Of a DNA stretch of 64,000 bases, positions 16,923 through 26,005 are shown piece by piece (the stretch's first letter is position 1; each line of letters opens with the position of its first letter). The translations under genes were made by a program, and so were the position numbers. The notes under the pieces are model-generated. The model searched no databases. It had not been told where the DNA came from and worked only from the letters and a program-made list of their open reading frames with translations. The DNA is from a bacterium HR37 (GTDB taxonomy: Bacteria > Desulfobacterota_D > UBA1144 > Nemesobacterales > CSP1-2): assembly GCA_002898375.1 (NCBI GenBank), contig BEIN01000003.1, positions 91,449 through 155,448 of the forward strand, written 5' to 3'.

Positions 16923-17174
16923 TTATATGTCCGAGACCTCATAGAATATAAAAAGCTCAGCTCCCTCTATTTTCTTTTCTATTACCTTTTTCCTTTTACC
17001 ATCAATTTCTTCCTCACTGCCTATCTTTATGTATACATACTGAACAGGATGTCTTATCTCCACCTGGATACTATCGGCTTTGCATATCCATTCAATTTCC
17101 TTGTTTTCCACTCCAGACATTGAGATCCTTTTACTACAGACCATTACACTATGGCATTTTGGACAAATAGGCAT
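16923..17174 (-). CDS. Small zinc-ribbon-like protein
   Basis: An 83-residue protein beginning MPICPKCHSVMVCSKR, with cysteines at 4, 7, 13 and 31 that could form a small metal site. The rest is strand-rich, lysine- and glutamate-rich and ends IFYEVSDI. AAGGAG lies upstream of the ATG. It is 45 bases after the AAA+ gene and 30 bases before the degenerate ImmA/IrrE-like gene, second in the cassette. An adaptor that brings substrates to the AAA+ ATPase is one possible role, offered from position and size only. Confidence 0.65.
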   Translation of the reverse strand: MPICPKCHSVMVCSKRISMSGVENKEIEWICKADSIQVEIRHPVQYVYIKIGSEEEIDGKRKKVIEKKIEGAELFIFYEVSDI

Positions 17175-17219
17175 GTGCGTCTTCTCCTTACACGGTAAAG
17201 GTTTTTTATCGGTATAATC

Positions 17220-18239
17220 TTATCTCTTAAGCTCTAGGACAGTGGGTTCTGAATCCAGTGAGTCCGTTTTTGGAGAAACCACCTCAAACTTTAGTTGCTC
17301 TCCCGCATTGTCAACAACTACTTTACTGTTACGGGGAATAATTTCTTCTATTATTAGCCTTGCCAGGGGTTGATGAAGATACTGACGTATTGCTCTTTTT
17401 AAGGGCCTTGCTCCGTACTTTAGGTCAAATCCCTTTTCTATAAGGAATTCCTTTGCCCCTTGTGTTAGCTCAGCATGAAAGCTGTGGTACCGTTTTAGCT
17501 TTCTGTTAAGGTCTTCTAACTGAATGTTTAGGATCTTCATAAGGTCATTTCGGGTCAACCACTTAAAGACAACGATTCCATCTATCCTGTTTATAAACTC
17601 TGGTTTAAATGTTCTCTCAAGAGCCTCCATTGCAATCTGTTTGCGGGAAAATTCCCAATCTATTGTGGAGCCTTCCGATGCGTTTCTCATGGCTTCTTGG
17701 TGTTCTGCAACTGCTTTAAGTGCTTCGGACCCTACATTGCTTGTCATAATTATGATGGTGTTTGTAAACCTTATTTCCTCGGTACCACTTGCAAGACGAA
17801 GAAGGGCGTTGTCAAAGATATGGAGTAGGGTTTGATGAACCATGGGGTGTGCTTTTTCAATTTCATCAAGAAGAAGAATCCCTGGTTTGCCAAATCTTCC
17901 CTCTATTTTGTTCTTATCAAGAATTGTGTTGTTTTCCTTGCTACCTATATATCCCGGGGGAGAACCAGAAAAGGAAGCAGCATAGTGCCTTTCAGAAAGC
18001 CCACTCATATCTATTCTACAGTAGGCACCAGGCTCTCCATGTATTGCCTCAGCAAGAGCCTTTACCGTTTCAGTTTTCCCAACCCCTGTTGGTCCGAGAA
18101 AGAGAAGAACGCATAGGGGTTTATCGGGTTCATTTAGTCCAGCCTCGGCAATCATTAAAGCCTCTTCTATACGGTCTATGGCTTCATCTTGGCTGATTAT
18201 ACGCTTTCTGAGATGTGCAATTACTTTTTTATAATCCAT
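17220..18239 (-). CDS. Stand-alone ClpB-D2-like AAA+ ATPase
   Basis: A 339-residue AAA+ protein equal to only the second ATPase domain of ClpB. It has Walker A GPTGVGKT near residue 55, the pore-loop motif PPGYIG, Walker B GILLLDEIEKAH, sensor 1 MTSNVGS, the arginine finger in FKPEFINRID, and a D2-small C-terminal domain with sensor 2 GARPLKRAI near 295. It lacks the N domain, the first ATPase domain, the middle domain, the ClpX zinc domain and a visible ClpP-docking IGF loop. It should act as an unfoldase or remodeller with an unknown partner. It is the first gene of the cassette. The ATG at 18239 or a TTG at 18251 could start it; neither has a ribosome binding site. Confidence 0.85.
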   Translation of the reverse strand: MDYKKVIAHLRKRIISQDEAIDRIEEALMIAEAGLNEPDKPLCVLLFLGPTGVGKTETVKALAEAIHGEPGAYCRIDMSGLSERHYAASFSGSPPGYIGSKENNTILDKNKIEGRFGKPGILLLDEIEKAHPMVHQTLLHIFDNALLRLASGTEEIRFTNTIIIMTSNVGSEALKAVAEHQEAMRNASEGSTIDWEFSRKQIAMEALERTFKPEFINRIDGIVVFKWLTRNDLMKILNIQLEDLNRKLKRYHSFHAELTQGAKEFLIEKGFDLKYGARPLKRAIRQYLHQPLARLIIEEIIPRNSKVVVDNAGEQLKFEVVSPKTDSLDSEPTVLELKR

Positions 18240-18250
18240 AACAGCTATCA

Positions 18251-18285
18251 AGTATAATTATACCCACTGCCGCCTGTAGGGTAAA
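18251..18285 (-). promoter_or_regulatory. Putative promoter of the six-gene AAA+ cassette
   Basis: On the minus strand TATAAT lies at 18257-18262, with TTTACC 17 bases upstream at 18280-18285. A second -10-like TATACT directly follows at 18251-18256. Either places the transcript start within a few bases of the TTG or ATG start codon, which have no ribosome binding site, so the message is probably leaderless or nearly so. Confidence 0.5.
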
Positions 18286-18310
18286 ACTCTAACACCTCCT
18301 CTTTAAAAGC

Positions 18311-18349
18311 TTTCAGGGCAGAGGATAGATGGTATCCTCTGCCCTGAAA
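18311..18349 (-). terminator. Strong hairpin after the amidase gene
   Basis: A perfect 17-base-pair stem (18311-18327 with 18333-18349) and a five-base loop lie 23 bases beyond the amidase stop on the minus strand. The downstream tract on that strand is only GCTTTT, so it may be an imperfect intrinsic terminator or a 3'-end stabilising hairpin. It separates the acs-amidase unit from the cassette promoter. Confidence 0.7.
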
Positions 18350-18371
18350 ATCTTAACATTTAGAGCTTATA

Positions 18372-19349
18372 CTATGAAGCAGCTTCTTCTTGAGGAAGAG
18401 CTGTCTTTCTCGTAAGAGATTCAACCAGTTCTTTTGCCTTTTCAGGGTTTTTAACCCAGAGCTTGTAGAAATCGTATGGACATTCAGCAACACCATCTGG
18501 AGGTATAGCGGTGTATCCACGGTGAAGTGTGTTAAACAGGTGGTTTTCAGCGGTCCAGTTCTTTCTTGCGTCTCGAATTGCAGAGAGTGAGAGAAGTGCA
18601 TACTGCACCTCATCAGGTCCGGTTCCACACTCGGCAAGTAGTGTTCCATCAAAGTTTACTATGCATGAGTGTCCAAAGTAGGAGTAAACCAGGTCGCGTC
18701 CAGCCATGTTTGCTACTGCAAAGTATGTAAGGTTTTCCCATGCACGAACCTGAGCTATCATCCTCTGCTGTTCTTTTGAGGGATACATGTAACCCTGAAT
18801 CCTTATAACAAGCTCAGCACCCTTCATAACCGTATCTCGTACGATCTCGGGATGGTTTCCATCATAGCAGATTATAGCTCCTATCTTTAATCCCTTTGGT
18901 CCTTCAGCAACCATCGTTTCGTTTCCGGGATACCAAGGTTCCATGGGGACCCAAGGAAGAATCTTATGGTACTTAAGAGCGATATCCCCTTTATCGTTTA
19001 TCAGTATGAAGGTGTTAAATGGGTTTCCCTTTGGATTCTCTTCACCTGTTATGGAGAATACTCCCCATACCTTGTTTCTTTTGCAGGCATCAGAGAAGAT
19101 CTCGGTTTCAGGTCCTGGAACTGTGGTTGTAAGGTCACGCCATTTTACCGGATGGAAACCCTGTGTGCTGTACTCTGGAAATATAATAAGGTCACAACCA
19201 GGATACCCTCTTTTTATACCATCCATGAAAGAAGCGATACGTTTGCAGTTCTTTATAACATCGTCTTTTGATTCACACACTGGTACCTGATAGTTAACAA
19301 CTGCTACACCTACCATGTCTTTTGATGAAGATATTGTTCCTACAGGCAT
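18372..19349 (-). CDS. amiE: Aliphatic amidase (AmiE-like, nitrilase superfamily)
   Basis: A 325-residue cytoplasmic enzyme that hydrolyses short amides such as acetamide to the carboxylate and ammonia. The Glu-Lys-Cys triad is E59 (IIFPEYS), K129 (KYHKILPW) and C161 ([12 protein letters not shown]). The head [20 protein letters not shown], the [11 protein letters not shown] block and the tail [20 protein letters not shown] match AmiE better than formamidase AmiF, although [14 protein letters not shown] is AmiF-like, so formamide is also possible. GAAAGGAGG precedes the ATG. It lies 96 bases downstream of acs on the same strand: acetamide to acetate by this enzyme, then acetyl-CoA by Acs, with ammonia released for assimilation. 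Confidence 0.88.
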   Translation of the reverse strand: MPVGTISSSKDMVGVAVVNYQVPVCESKDDVIKNCKRIASFMDGIKRGYPGCDLIIFPEYSTQGFHPVKWRDLTTTVPGPETEIFSDACKRNKVWGVFSITGEENPKGNPFNTFILINDKGDIALKYHKILPWVPMEPWYPGNETMVAEGPKGLKIGAIICYDGNHPEIVRDTVMKGAELVIRIQGYMYPSKEQQRMIAQVRAWENLTYFAVANMAGRDLVYSYFGHSCIVNFDGTLLAECGTGPDEVQYALLSLSAIRDARKNWTAENHLFNTLHRGYTAIPPDGVAECPYDFYKLWVKNPEKAKELVESLTRKTALPQEEAAS

Positions 19350-19414
19350 CTTTTATTACCTCCTTTCTTTATTGTTTTTTGTTTTGAGATATTTATGTGT
19401 TTTTTGTTTTCCAT
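19340..19414 (-). CDS. Putative 24-codon leader peptide overlapping amiE
   Basis: A short Lys/Asn-rich frame begins with ATG at 19414 just behind AAGGAGGTG and stops with TAG ten bases inside amiE. It spans the amiE ribosome binding site, so its translation could help open amiE. The spacing from its own Shine-Dalgarno to ATG is only two or three bases, which is short. There is no homology argument, so it is a candidate only. Confidence 0.3.
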   Translation of the reverse strand: MENKKHINISKQKTIKKGGNKRCL

Positions 19415-19445
19415 CACCTCCTTTTTGGGATTGGTAACTTCGTTT

Positions 19446-21401
19446 CTAGGTTTCTTTTTCCTCGTATTTTTCCTTGAGTTCCCTTATAACTGCAGGATCA
19501 GAAAGTGTTGTGGTATCTCCAAGTGCTCTTCCCTCAGCTATGTCTCTTAGTAGCCTCCTCATTATTTTCCCACTTCTTGTTTTGGGAAGCTCTGCGGTAA
19601 ATATGATTTCTTCAGGCCTTGCTATGGCCCCTATCTTTTTTACCACATGCCGTTTTAGATCATCTGCTAGGTTGGAGCTGCTCTCTACTCCCTCTTTAAG
19701 GGTTACAAAGGCTGTTATGGCCTGACCCTTTAGCTCGTCTTTTCTTCCAATAACTGCAGCCTCTGCTACAAGTGGGTGATCAACTAGCGCACTTTCTACC
19801 TCCATTGTGCTTACCCTGTGTCCTGCTACGTTTATTACATCATCCACCCTGCCAAGTAACCAGAAGTACCCATCCTTATCTCTCTTTGCTCCATCTCCGG
19901 TAAAGTACATGCCTGGGAACCTGCTCCAGTACTGCTCAACGTATCTCTCGGGGTCCCCGTATATGGTCCTTAGCATTGCAGGCCATGGTCTTTTCAGCAC
20001 CAGGTATCCAGCCCCCGTTTTTATGCTTTTGCCGTTGTCATCCACTATATCTGCTTCTATACCGGGGAACGGTTTGGTTGCAGACCCGGGCTTTAGCCTT
20101 GTAACACCCGGAAGAGGGGTGATCATTATCATTCCGGTTTCTGTTTGCCACCATGTATCCACTATAGGGCACCTTTTGCCGCCAATGTTTTCGTAATACC
20201 ACATCCAGGCCTCCGGGTTGATTGGTTCTCCTACAGTTCCAAGGAGTCTAAGACTGCTCAGGTCGTGTTTTCTTGGATATTCCTCCCCCCACTTCATAAA
20301 TGTTCTTATGGCTGTTGGTGCAGTGTAGAATATAGTTACTTTATGTTTTTCCACTATTTCCCAGAATCTGTCCTTATCCGGGTAGTCTGGTGCTCCTTCA
20401 TACATAAGGGAAGTGGCACCGTTTGAAAGAGGCCCATATACTATGTAGCTGTGCCCCGTTACCCATCCTATGTCGGCTGTACACCAGTATGTATCTTCTT
20501 CTTTAAGGTCAAATACCCACTTTGTTGTTATATGAACTCCAACGAGATATCCGCCCGTTGTATGGACGATTCCCTTTGGTTTTCCGGTTGTTCCACTTGT
20601 ATATAGGATATAGAGCATATCTTCACTATCCATTTTTTCCGGTTCTGCATATGATGGGGCGTCCTTCATAAGCTCATGCCACCAAAGATCCCTTCCCTCT
20701 TTCATTTCTATTTGCGCCTTTTCCCCAACCCTCCTTACCACTATTACCTTTTCTATTGATCTGGTTTCCTTAAGTGCTTCATCTGCGTTTTTCTTTAGGG
20801 GCACAATGTTTCCTCTTCTATACCCTCCGTCTGCTGTAATCAGTATCTTTGCCTGGGCATCGTTTATCCTGTCCCTTAAGCTTTCTGCACTAAACCCCCC
20901 AAATACCACGCTGTGGGGGGCTCCTATGCGTGCACATGCAAGCATTGCAATTGGGAGTTCAGGTATCATGGGAAGGTATATGGTTACCCTCTCTCCCTTC
21001 TTTACCCCCAAGCTCCTTAAAACGTTTGCAAACTTATTTACTTCCCTGTATAAATCCCAGTAGGTTAGGATCTGGGTTTCACCCAGTTCTCCTTCCCATA
21101 TTATAGCTGCTTTGTTCTTTCTAAAGGTTTTTACGTGCCTATCTATGCAGTTGTATGAAACGTTTATCTTTCCTCCAACAAACCACTCGGCAAAGGGAGG
21201 TTTCCACTTAAGCACTTTTCTCCACTTCTTGTACCACTCAAGCTCTTTTGCTATTTCCTCCCAGAATTTCTCTGGATTTTTTGCAGCCTTCTTGTAGACA
21301 GATTCATCTTTTATAATAGCTTGTTCTCTAAACTTCTTTGGTGGTGCAAATACCCTCTCTTCTTCTAAAAGTGCTTCAATTGGCTTTGTCTGAAGCTCCA
21401 T
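19446..21401 (-). CDS. acs: Acetyl-CoA synthetase (AMP-forming)
   Basis: A 651-residue cytoplasmic enzyme converting acetate, ATP and CoA to acetyl-CoA, AMP and pyrophosphate. It has the family head [16 protein letters not shown], the P-loop-like [19 protein letters not shown] near residue 265, [13 protein letters not shown] near 415, the hinge and [20 protein letters not shown] near 520, and the [16 protein letters not shown] segment near 610 with the lysine that protein acetylases modify in relatives. Length equals the bacterial Acs norm. AAGGAG precedes the ATG. A sigma54 promoter is 48-64 bases upstream and tandem palindromes lie further up, beside a CbrAB-type regulatory pair. Confidence 0.96.
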   Translation of the reverse strand: MELQTKPIEALLEEERVFAPPKKFREQAIIKDESVYKKAAKNPEKFWEEIAKELEWYKKWRKVLKWKPPFAEWFVGGKINVSYNCIDRHVKTFRKNKAAIIWEGELGETQILTYWDLYREVNKFANVLRSLGVKKGERVTIYLPMIPELPIAMLACARIGAPHSVVFGGFSAESLRDRINDAQAKILITADGGYRRGNIVPLKKNADEALKETRSIEKVIVVRRVGEKAQIEMKEGRDLWWHELMKDAPSYAEPEKMDSEDMLYILYTSGTTGKPKGIVHTTGGYLVGVHITTKWVFDLKEEDTYWCTADIGWVTGHSYIVYGPLSNGATSLMYEGAPDYPDKDRFWEIVEKHKVTIFYTAPTAIRTFMKWGEEYPRKHDLSSLRLLGTVGEPINPEAWMWYYENIGGKRCPIVDTWWQTETGMIMITPLPGVTRLKPGSATKPFPGIEADIVDDNGKSIKTGAGYLVLKRPWPAMLRTIYGDPERYVEQYWSRFPGMYFTGDGAKRDKDGYFWLLGRVDDVINVAGHRVSTMEVESALVDHPLVAEAAVIGRKDELKGQAITAFVTLKEGVESSSNLADDLKRHVVKKIGAIARPEEIIFTAELPKTRSGKIMRRLLRDIAEGRALGDTTTLSDPAVIRELKEKYEEKET

Positions 21402-21449
21402 AACTGGCTCCTTTTTTGAGGTTTCCCCTAACCCATTCGTTAAGATAAA

Positions 21450-21465
21450 AGCAATTTTTATGCCA
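21450..21465 (-). promoter_or_regulatory. Sigma54 (-24/-12) promoter of acs
   Basis: Read on the minus strand the site is TGGCATAAAAATTGCT. It matches the TGGCACG-N4-TTGCW consensus with exactly ten bases between the GG and GC pairs. The predicted start is near 21440, leaving a leader of about 40 bases with AAGGAG before acs. An NtrC-family activator with the sigma54-contacting GAFTGA loop is encoded next door. Confidence 0.85.
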
Positions 21466-21605
21466 TATGTACGGGATCAAAAAATCTTGTATTCTGGGTG
21501 GATTAGATGGTGTTTAAATTCATACTCTGGCTTTCTTACCAACCAGATATAGGGTTGGAAGAGGTTAAAGGGTAAAATGTTTTTTGATTTCAAGTGATTA
21601 GGTAT

Positions 21606-21641
21606 TGGTAAATTTACCATGATATTTTGGTAAATTTACCA
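21606..21641. promoter_or_regulatory. Tandem palindromes, probable upstream activator sites for acs
   Basis: Two identical perfect 14-base palindromes TGGTAAATTTACCA lie at 21606-21619 and 21628-21641, 22 bases (about two helical turns) apart. They are about 140-190 bases upstream of the sigma54 promoter of acs, the normal place for enhancer sites of NtrC-type regulators, and start seven bases beyond the stop of such a regulator. The 160 bases between them and the promoter also hold an inverted repeat CCAACC/GGTTGG (21539-21544 with 21553-21558). Confidence 0.75.
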
Positions 21642-21647
21642 GCTATC

Positions 21648-23021
21648 TTACTCAACAAATGCATCTCTTTTGATTCCATACTTTTTCATTTTCTCCCACA
21701 GGTTCTTTACATCCATCTCTGCGTGTTTTGCAGCTTGAGCAAGTTTTCCTCCATACATCTCCAAAAGCCCTGATATATATGCTTTTTCAAAGTCCTCTAT
21801 TACCTTTGCCTTTGCTATTTTAAAACTGGTATTTAAGTCAACCTGGTTTATCTTTTCCTTTGTTAGATAAAGGTCTATATCGGTTATTGTGTCCGTTTTT
21901 TCTACTATAACAGCCCTTTCTATGATATTTTCAAGTTCCCTTACGTTTCCAGGCCATGAGTAGTTTAAGAGTGTATTTATAGCTTTTTCGGATATGTGTT
22001 TTACCGGTTTATTGAACTTTTCAGCGTACTTCCTTAAAAAGAACTTTGCAAGAAGAGGTATATCCTCTTTCCTTTCCCTAAGGGGAGGAAGTTCTATTGG
22101 TATTACATTTAACCTGTAAAAAAGGTCTTCTCTGAAGTTTCCCTTTTCCACTTCTATCTTTAGATTCTTGTTTGTTGTTGCAATTATCCTTACATCTATG
22201 TCCACACTTCTTTCACTACCCAGACTTATAACTTTTTTATCTTCTATTACCCTAAGGAGCTTTGGTTGTAGCCTAAGGGGTATCTCTCCTATCTCATCTA
22301 GAAGGATTGTTCCCCCGTTTGCCATTTGAAAGAGCCCTCTTTTGTTTTCATTTGCACCTGTAAAGGCTCCTTTTTTGAAGCCAAAAAGCTCGCTTTCAAA
22401 GAGCTCTTCGGGTATTGCTGCACAGTTAACCTTTACAAATGGCTTTTCCCTTCTTGGGCTGTTGAAGTGAATTACGTTTGCAAGTAGTTCTTTGCCGGTA
22501 CCTGTTTCCCCGTATATAAGTACCGTGGTGTCAAGATCAACTACGTTTTTTACAAGCTCAAAGATCTCCATCATCTTCTTACTCTGAGTTACAATGTTTT
22601 TAAATGTAAAGCGTTCACGGTATTTGTTTATCCGGCACTTGTTAGCAAAGCTTAGCTCCTGTAACTTCAGTGCTTTTTCTATAGCAATAAGTATTTGTTC
22701 GTTCGAAAAGGGTTTAACTATATAGTCTTCTGCCCCTAGCTTCATTACCTCAACTGCAGACTCTATGGTTCCAAATGCCGTCATCATAATTACTGCTGTA
22801 TCAGGGTTTTCTGTTTTTATATGTCTTACAAGCTCTACCCCATCCATATCGGGAAGCTTTTTATCCGTTATTACCAGGTCAAAGTCCTCTTCCTTTAAAA
22901 GGTTTAAGGCTTCTTGGGCTGTAGCTGTTGTTGCCACCCTATACCCAGCACGTTCTATGTTCTTAACAAGAGGTTTTAGAAATATTTCATCATCCTCAAC
23001 TATTAAGATGTTTCTTTTCAT
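21648..23021 (-). CDS. NtrC/CbrB-type sigma54-dependent response regulator
   Basis: A 457-residue transcription activator. The receiver domain covers residues 1-120 with phosphoacceptor D53 (LVITDKKLPDMDG). The AAA+ domain covers 145-385, with Walker A GETGTGKE, the sigma54 loop GAFTGA near 215, Walker B GGTILLDEIGEIP, and an intact arginine-finger region. A Fis-type helix-turn-helix lies at about 410-452 (GGKLAQAAKHAEMDVKNLW). It overlaps the kinase gene by 26 bases, so the two are a cognate pair. Its likely target is acs, whose upstream region holds a sigma54 promoter and paired palindromes. In known bacteria CbrB or CrbR regulators control acetate and carbon use. Confidence 0.93.
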   Translation of the reverse strand: MKRNILIVEDDEIFLKPLVKNIERAGYRVATTATAQEALNLLKEEDFDLVITDKKLPDMDGVELVRHIKTENPDTAVIMMTAFGTIESAVEVMKLGAEDYIVKPFSNEQILIAIEKALKLQELSFANKCRINKYRERFTFKNIVTQSKKMMEIFELVKNVVDLDTTVLIYGETGTGKELLANVIHFNSPRREKPFVKVNCAAIPEELFESELFGFKKGAFTGANENKRGLFQMANGGTILLDEIGEIPLRLQPKLLRVIEDKKVISLGSERSVDIDVRIIATTNKNLKIEVEKGNFREDLFYRLNVIPIELPPLRERKEDIPLLAKFFLRKYAEKFNKPVKHISEKAINTLLNYSWPGNVRELENIIERAVIVEKTDTITDIDLYLTKEKINQVDLNTSFKIAKAKVIEDFEKAYISGLLEMYGGKLAQAAKHAEMDVKNLWEKMKKYGIKRDAFVE

Positions 23022-26004
23022 AAGATATTTCCCCCTTTGGCAATTTTATTCTTACTTTTGTGCCTATCCCCGGAGTGCTCTTTATATCTATATCTCCTCT
23101 GTGAAGGTCCACTATCTTTTTTACTATAGCCATGCCAAGTCCAATCCCGTTTGCCTTTGTTGTAAAAAATGGATGGTACATCTTCTCTAGGTTTTCTTTT
23201 GAGATTCCCACACCATTGTCTATAAACTCCACGTAAACATAGGAGTCTTGGTTATAGAGATTTATCCATATCTTTCCCTCTTCGTGGTTTATTGCTTCAA
23301 TTGCGTTCTTTAATACGTTTGCAAAAACCTGTCTTATCTTTATACCGTCCACGTTTAAAATGGTGTTGTCATCAAATCTGCTGTATATTAGCTTTATATC
23401 TTTCTCCTCGATTTCGTGTTTAAACGAATCCACAACCCCTTTTACTATGCGTGCTATGTTGTAGTCCTCTTTTTCAAGTCTGGTTTCACGGGTAAAATCA
23501 AGAAGGTCGTTAATTATGTTTTCTATATCTTTTATTCCAGAGAGGATGCTATCTAGCATATCTACTGTAAAGTTGTTACTGCTTAGGTCCTTTCGAATAA
23601 GACCTGCAGCCATTTTAATCCCCCCTAATGGGTTTCTTATCTCATGAGCAACTGCTGCAGCCATCTCTCCTAAGGATGCCAGTTTCTCCTTCTGAATTAG
23701 CTTCTTTTGCATCTCAATCTGTTCGGTTATATCTCTTAATACCCCTACAATGCCTATTGTATCTCCCTTTTCATCCAGAATAGAGGCTATGGAAAGGTAG
23801 GCAGGAAACGTTTCTCCGTTCTTTTTTCTTCCTATAACTTCTCCCTTCCAGATCCCTCCCAATTGAGCCTCTTTTAGAATCATTTTTCGGGTTTCTCTGG
23901 GTGTAGATGGGTCTATTAGCTTTAGGTATCTCTTTCCGGTAATTTCGTCTCTTGAGTATCCTGTAAGCTTCTCACATGCGGCATTTACAGTGATTACCTT
24001 ACCAAACACATCTGTTATTATGATTCCATCATCAACGCTTCTTACAACGCTTGCAAGCAGTCTCTCTTGTTTTCTAACTTCCTCTTCTGTTATGCGAAGG
24101 GAGGTTTGCATATGCTGGAAGGACTCCACAATCTTTTCCGCTTCAGCCTTGGATATAGTAAATTTGTCTTCCACTATAAACCTTGCTGCAGCAACCCCTA
24201 GGTATGCTGAGAGGAGTTTCTCAACCCTTATCCTCATCTCAAGAAGTTCGTGTATCGAGAAATCAGCCCTCTCCAGTTTGTCATCCGGAAACAGCTCTTT
24301 TAAAAGAGCCTCGGCTTCCTCATGTCCTATGTATTTGTGTATAAGCTTTTTTATCTCTTCTGTAGAGAGGATTGCTTTCTTATGGATTAGCCCTTCTAGA
24401 TCCCCTTTTTGAAATACCTTAACAAAAGAATGTGACTGTATTACTTCTTCCTCATCCTGTTTTGTAAGGAGTGATGTAACCACATATGCTCCAACATTAA
24501 AGAACATTGACCAGAAAACAGAGTGTGTGATGTTATCAAGGCCACTTAGCCCAAGGAATTCTGTAGGCCTTAGAATGGATATACCAAATAGACCCTCAGT
24601 CACTATTTCTGAAGGTAGAAGTCCTCTTTCAACAAGATCCGGAAGGATAAGGGTATAAAACCACACAAAAAATCCAAGAGAAATGCCACAGAATGCCCCT
24701 TTTTTGTTTCCCTTCGTCCAGAAGAGCCCCAGTATTATTGCAGGAGCACACTGTGTTATTGCAGCAAACGAGAGGAGACCTATATCTACAAGCAGATGCC
24801 CTTTAACCAGGGTCTTTGCATAAAGGTATCCAAGAAAAATTACCAGAAGTATGGAGATCCTTATTGAGTACAGGTTTGCTTTGTATATGTTCCCTGGTTT
24901 TTTGAGCTTTAGAATAATGGGAATAACTATATCGTTTGTAATCATCTTGCTTACCGCAATGGAGGAAACCATTACCATGGCTGTGGCTGCTGAGAATCCT
25001 CCCAGGAACGCAATCATAAGAATGGTTTCATTTTGAAAAAGCTTTGGTATAAGCAGGATAAAATCGTCTCCTTGAGAAGCTGGAAGGTTTAGAAGAAGAC
25101 CTGAAAGTGCTATCGGTATAACAAATATGTTTATAAGAAGGAGGTAAAGTGGAAACATCCACTTGAGCTGGTCTATGTGTTTTTCGTTGTGATTCTGTAC
25201 CACCATGACGTGGAATTGTCTGGGAAGAAACATAATCGCCATCATGGATGTAAAGAGCAGGGCAAACCACCTTGAGTAAGGGGTAAATTCTTCATTTAGT
25301 ACCAACAGTTTTCTGTATTCCGGGTTCTCGTATGCTCTTTTAAATATATCTGTGAACCCATCAAAGATTCCAAATGTTATATAGCTACCCACTATAAGAA
25401 AGGCAAGAAGTTTTACAAGGGATTCGGTAGCTATAAGCGTAAGTAAGCCCTTTTGCTCTTTTGTAAAATCAAGGTTCTTTACACCAAATATTATCGCAAA
25501 GATTCCAAGCACTGCTACAGCAAAAAGGGTGGGATCAGGAGGTGTAAATTTGTCTCCAACCACCACATTTAGCGAAAGGAAAATTGCCCTTATCTGTAAA
25601 GCTATGTATGGAACAGAGCCAAAAAGTACTATTAACGTAACCAGTATACCAAGGGCATGGGATTTGCCGTATCTGCTGCTTATAAAATCCGATATAGAAG
25701 TGATATTCTGTTCCTTGGAGATTCTAACTATTTTTTTTAGAATAACAGGCCACAAAATCGCTATAAGAGCAGGCCCTATATATATGGTTAAAAACTCTAA
25801 CCCCCTGTTTGCTGCAAGTCCTATACTTCCATAAAAGGTCCATGCGGTACAGTAAACGGAAGCAGCAAGTACGTAGACAATAGATTTTATCCTGTCAGAG
25901 TTTAGATACGTTCCGTATTTTTCAGAAAAGTAAGCTGTAAGAAACAGAAAGGAGAGGTAAATAACTATTATTGAGAATACAGATACGTAGGTCAGGTGAC
26001 TCAT
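22996..26004 (-). CDS. CbrA-type sensor kinase: SLC5 symporter, STAC, PAS, histidine kinase
   Basis: A 1002-residue membrane protein. Residues 1-490 are a sodium/solute symporter (SSS/SLC5) domain of about 13 membrane segments. About 520-620 match a STAC-like linker. A PAS domain lies at about 645-765 (DDGIIITDVFGKVITVNAACEKLTG). The kinase core has H787 in AVAHEIRNPLGG, the N box VFANVLKNAIEAI, and G boxes DNGVGIS and GIGLGMAIVKK. This is the CbrA/CrbS architecture, which links substrate transport or sensing to gene control of acetate and amino acid metabolism. It is one base behind a small membrane-protein frame and overlaps its response regulator gene. Confidence 0.93.
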   Translation of the reverse strand: MSHLTYVSVFSIIVIYLSFLFLTAYFSEKYGTYLNSDRIKSIVYVLAASVYCTAWTFYGSIGLAANRGLEFLTIYIGPALIAILWPVILKKIVRISKEQNITSISDFISSRYGKSHALGILVTLIVLFGSVPYIALQIRAIFLSLNVVVGDKFTPPDPTLFAVAVLGIFAIIFGVKNLDFTKEQKGLLTLIATESLVKLLAFLIVGSYITFGIFDGFTDIFKRAYENPEYRKLLVLNEEFTPYSRWFALLFTSMMAIMFLPRQFHVMVVQNHNEKHIDQLKWMFPLYLLLINIFVIPIALSGLLLNLPASQGDDFILLIPKLFQNETILMIAFLGGFSAATAMVMVSSIAVSKMITNDIVIPIILKLKKPGNIYKANLYSIRISILLVIFLGYLYAKTLVKGHLLVDIGLLSFAAITQCAPAIILGLFWTKGNKKGAFCGISLGFFVWFYTLILPDLVERGLLPSEIVTEGLFGISILRPTEFLGLSGLDNITHSVFWSMFFNVGAYVVTSLLTKQDEEEVIQSHSFVKVFQKGDLEGLIHKKAILSTEEIKKLIHKYIGHEEAEALLKELFPDDKLERADFSIHELLEMRIRVEKLLSAYLGVAAARFIVEDKFTISKAEAEKIVESFQHMQTSLRITEEEVRKQERLLASVVRSVDDGIIITDVFGKVITVNAACEKLTGYSRDEITGKRYLKLIDPSTPRETRKMILKEAQLGGIWKGEVIGRKKNGETFPAYLSIASILDEKGDTIGIVGVLRDITEQIEMQKKLIQKEKLASLGEMAAAVAHEIRNPLGGIKMAAGLIRKDLSSNNFTVDMLDSILSGIKDIENIINDLLDFTRETRLEKEDYNIARIVKGVVDSFKHEIEEKDIKLIYSRFDDNTILNVDGIKIRQVFANVLKNAIEAINHEEGKIWINLYNQDSYVYVEFIDNGVGISKENLEKMYHPFFTTKANGIGLGMAIVKKIVDLHRGDIDIKSTPGIGTKVRIKLPKGEISYEKKHLNS

Positions 26005-26005
26005 A

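Noticed and set aside
18311..18349. Insertion-sequence terminal repeat
   Set aside because: The 17-base-pair palindrome is a single hairpin directly after a gene end, with no transposase or second copy seen.
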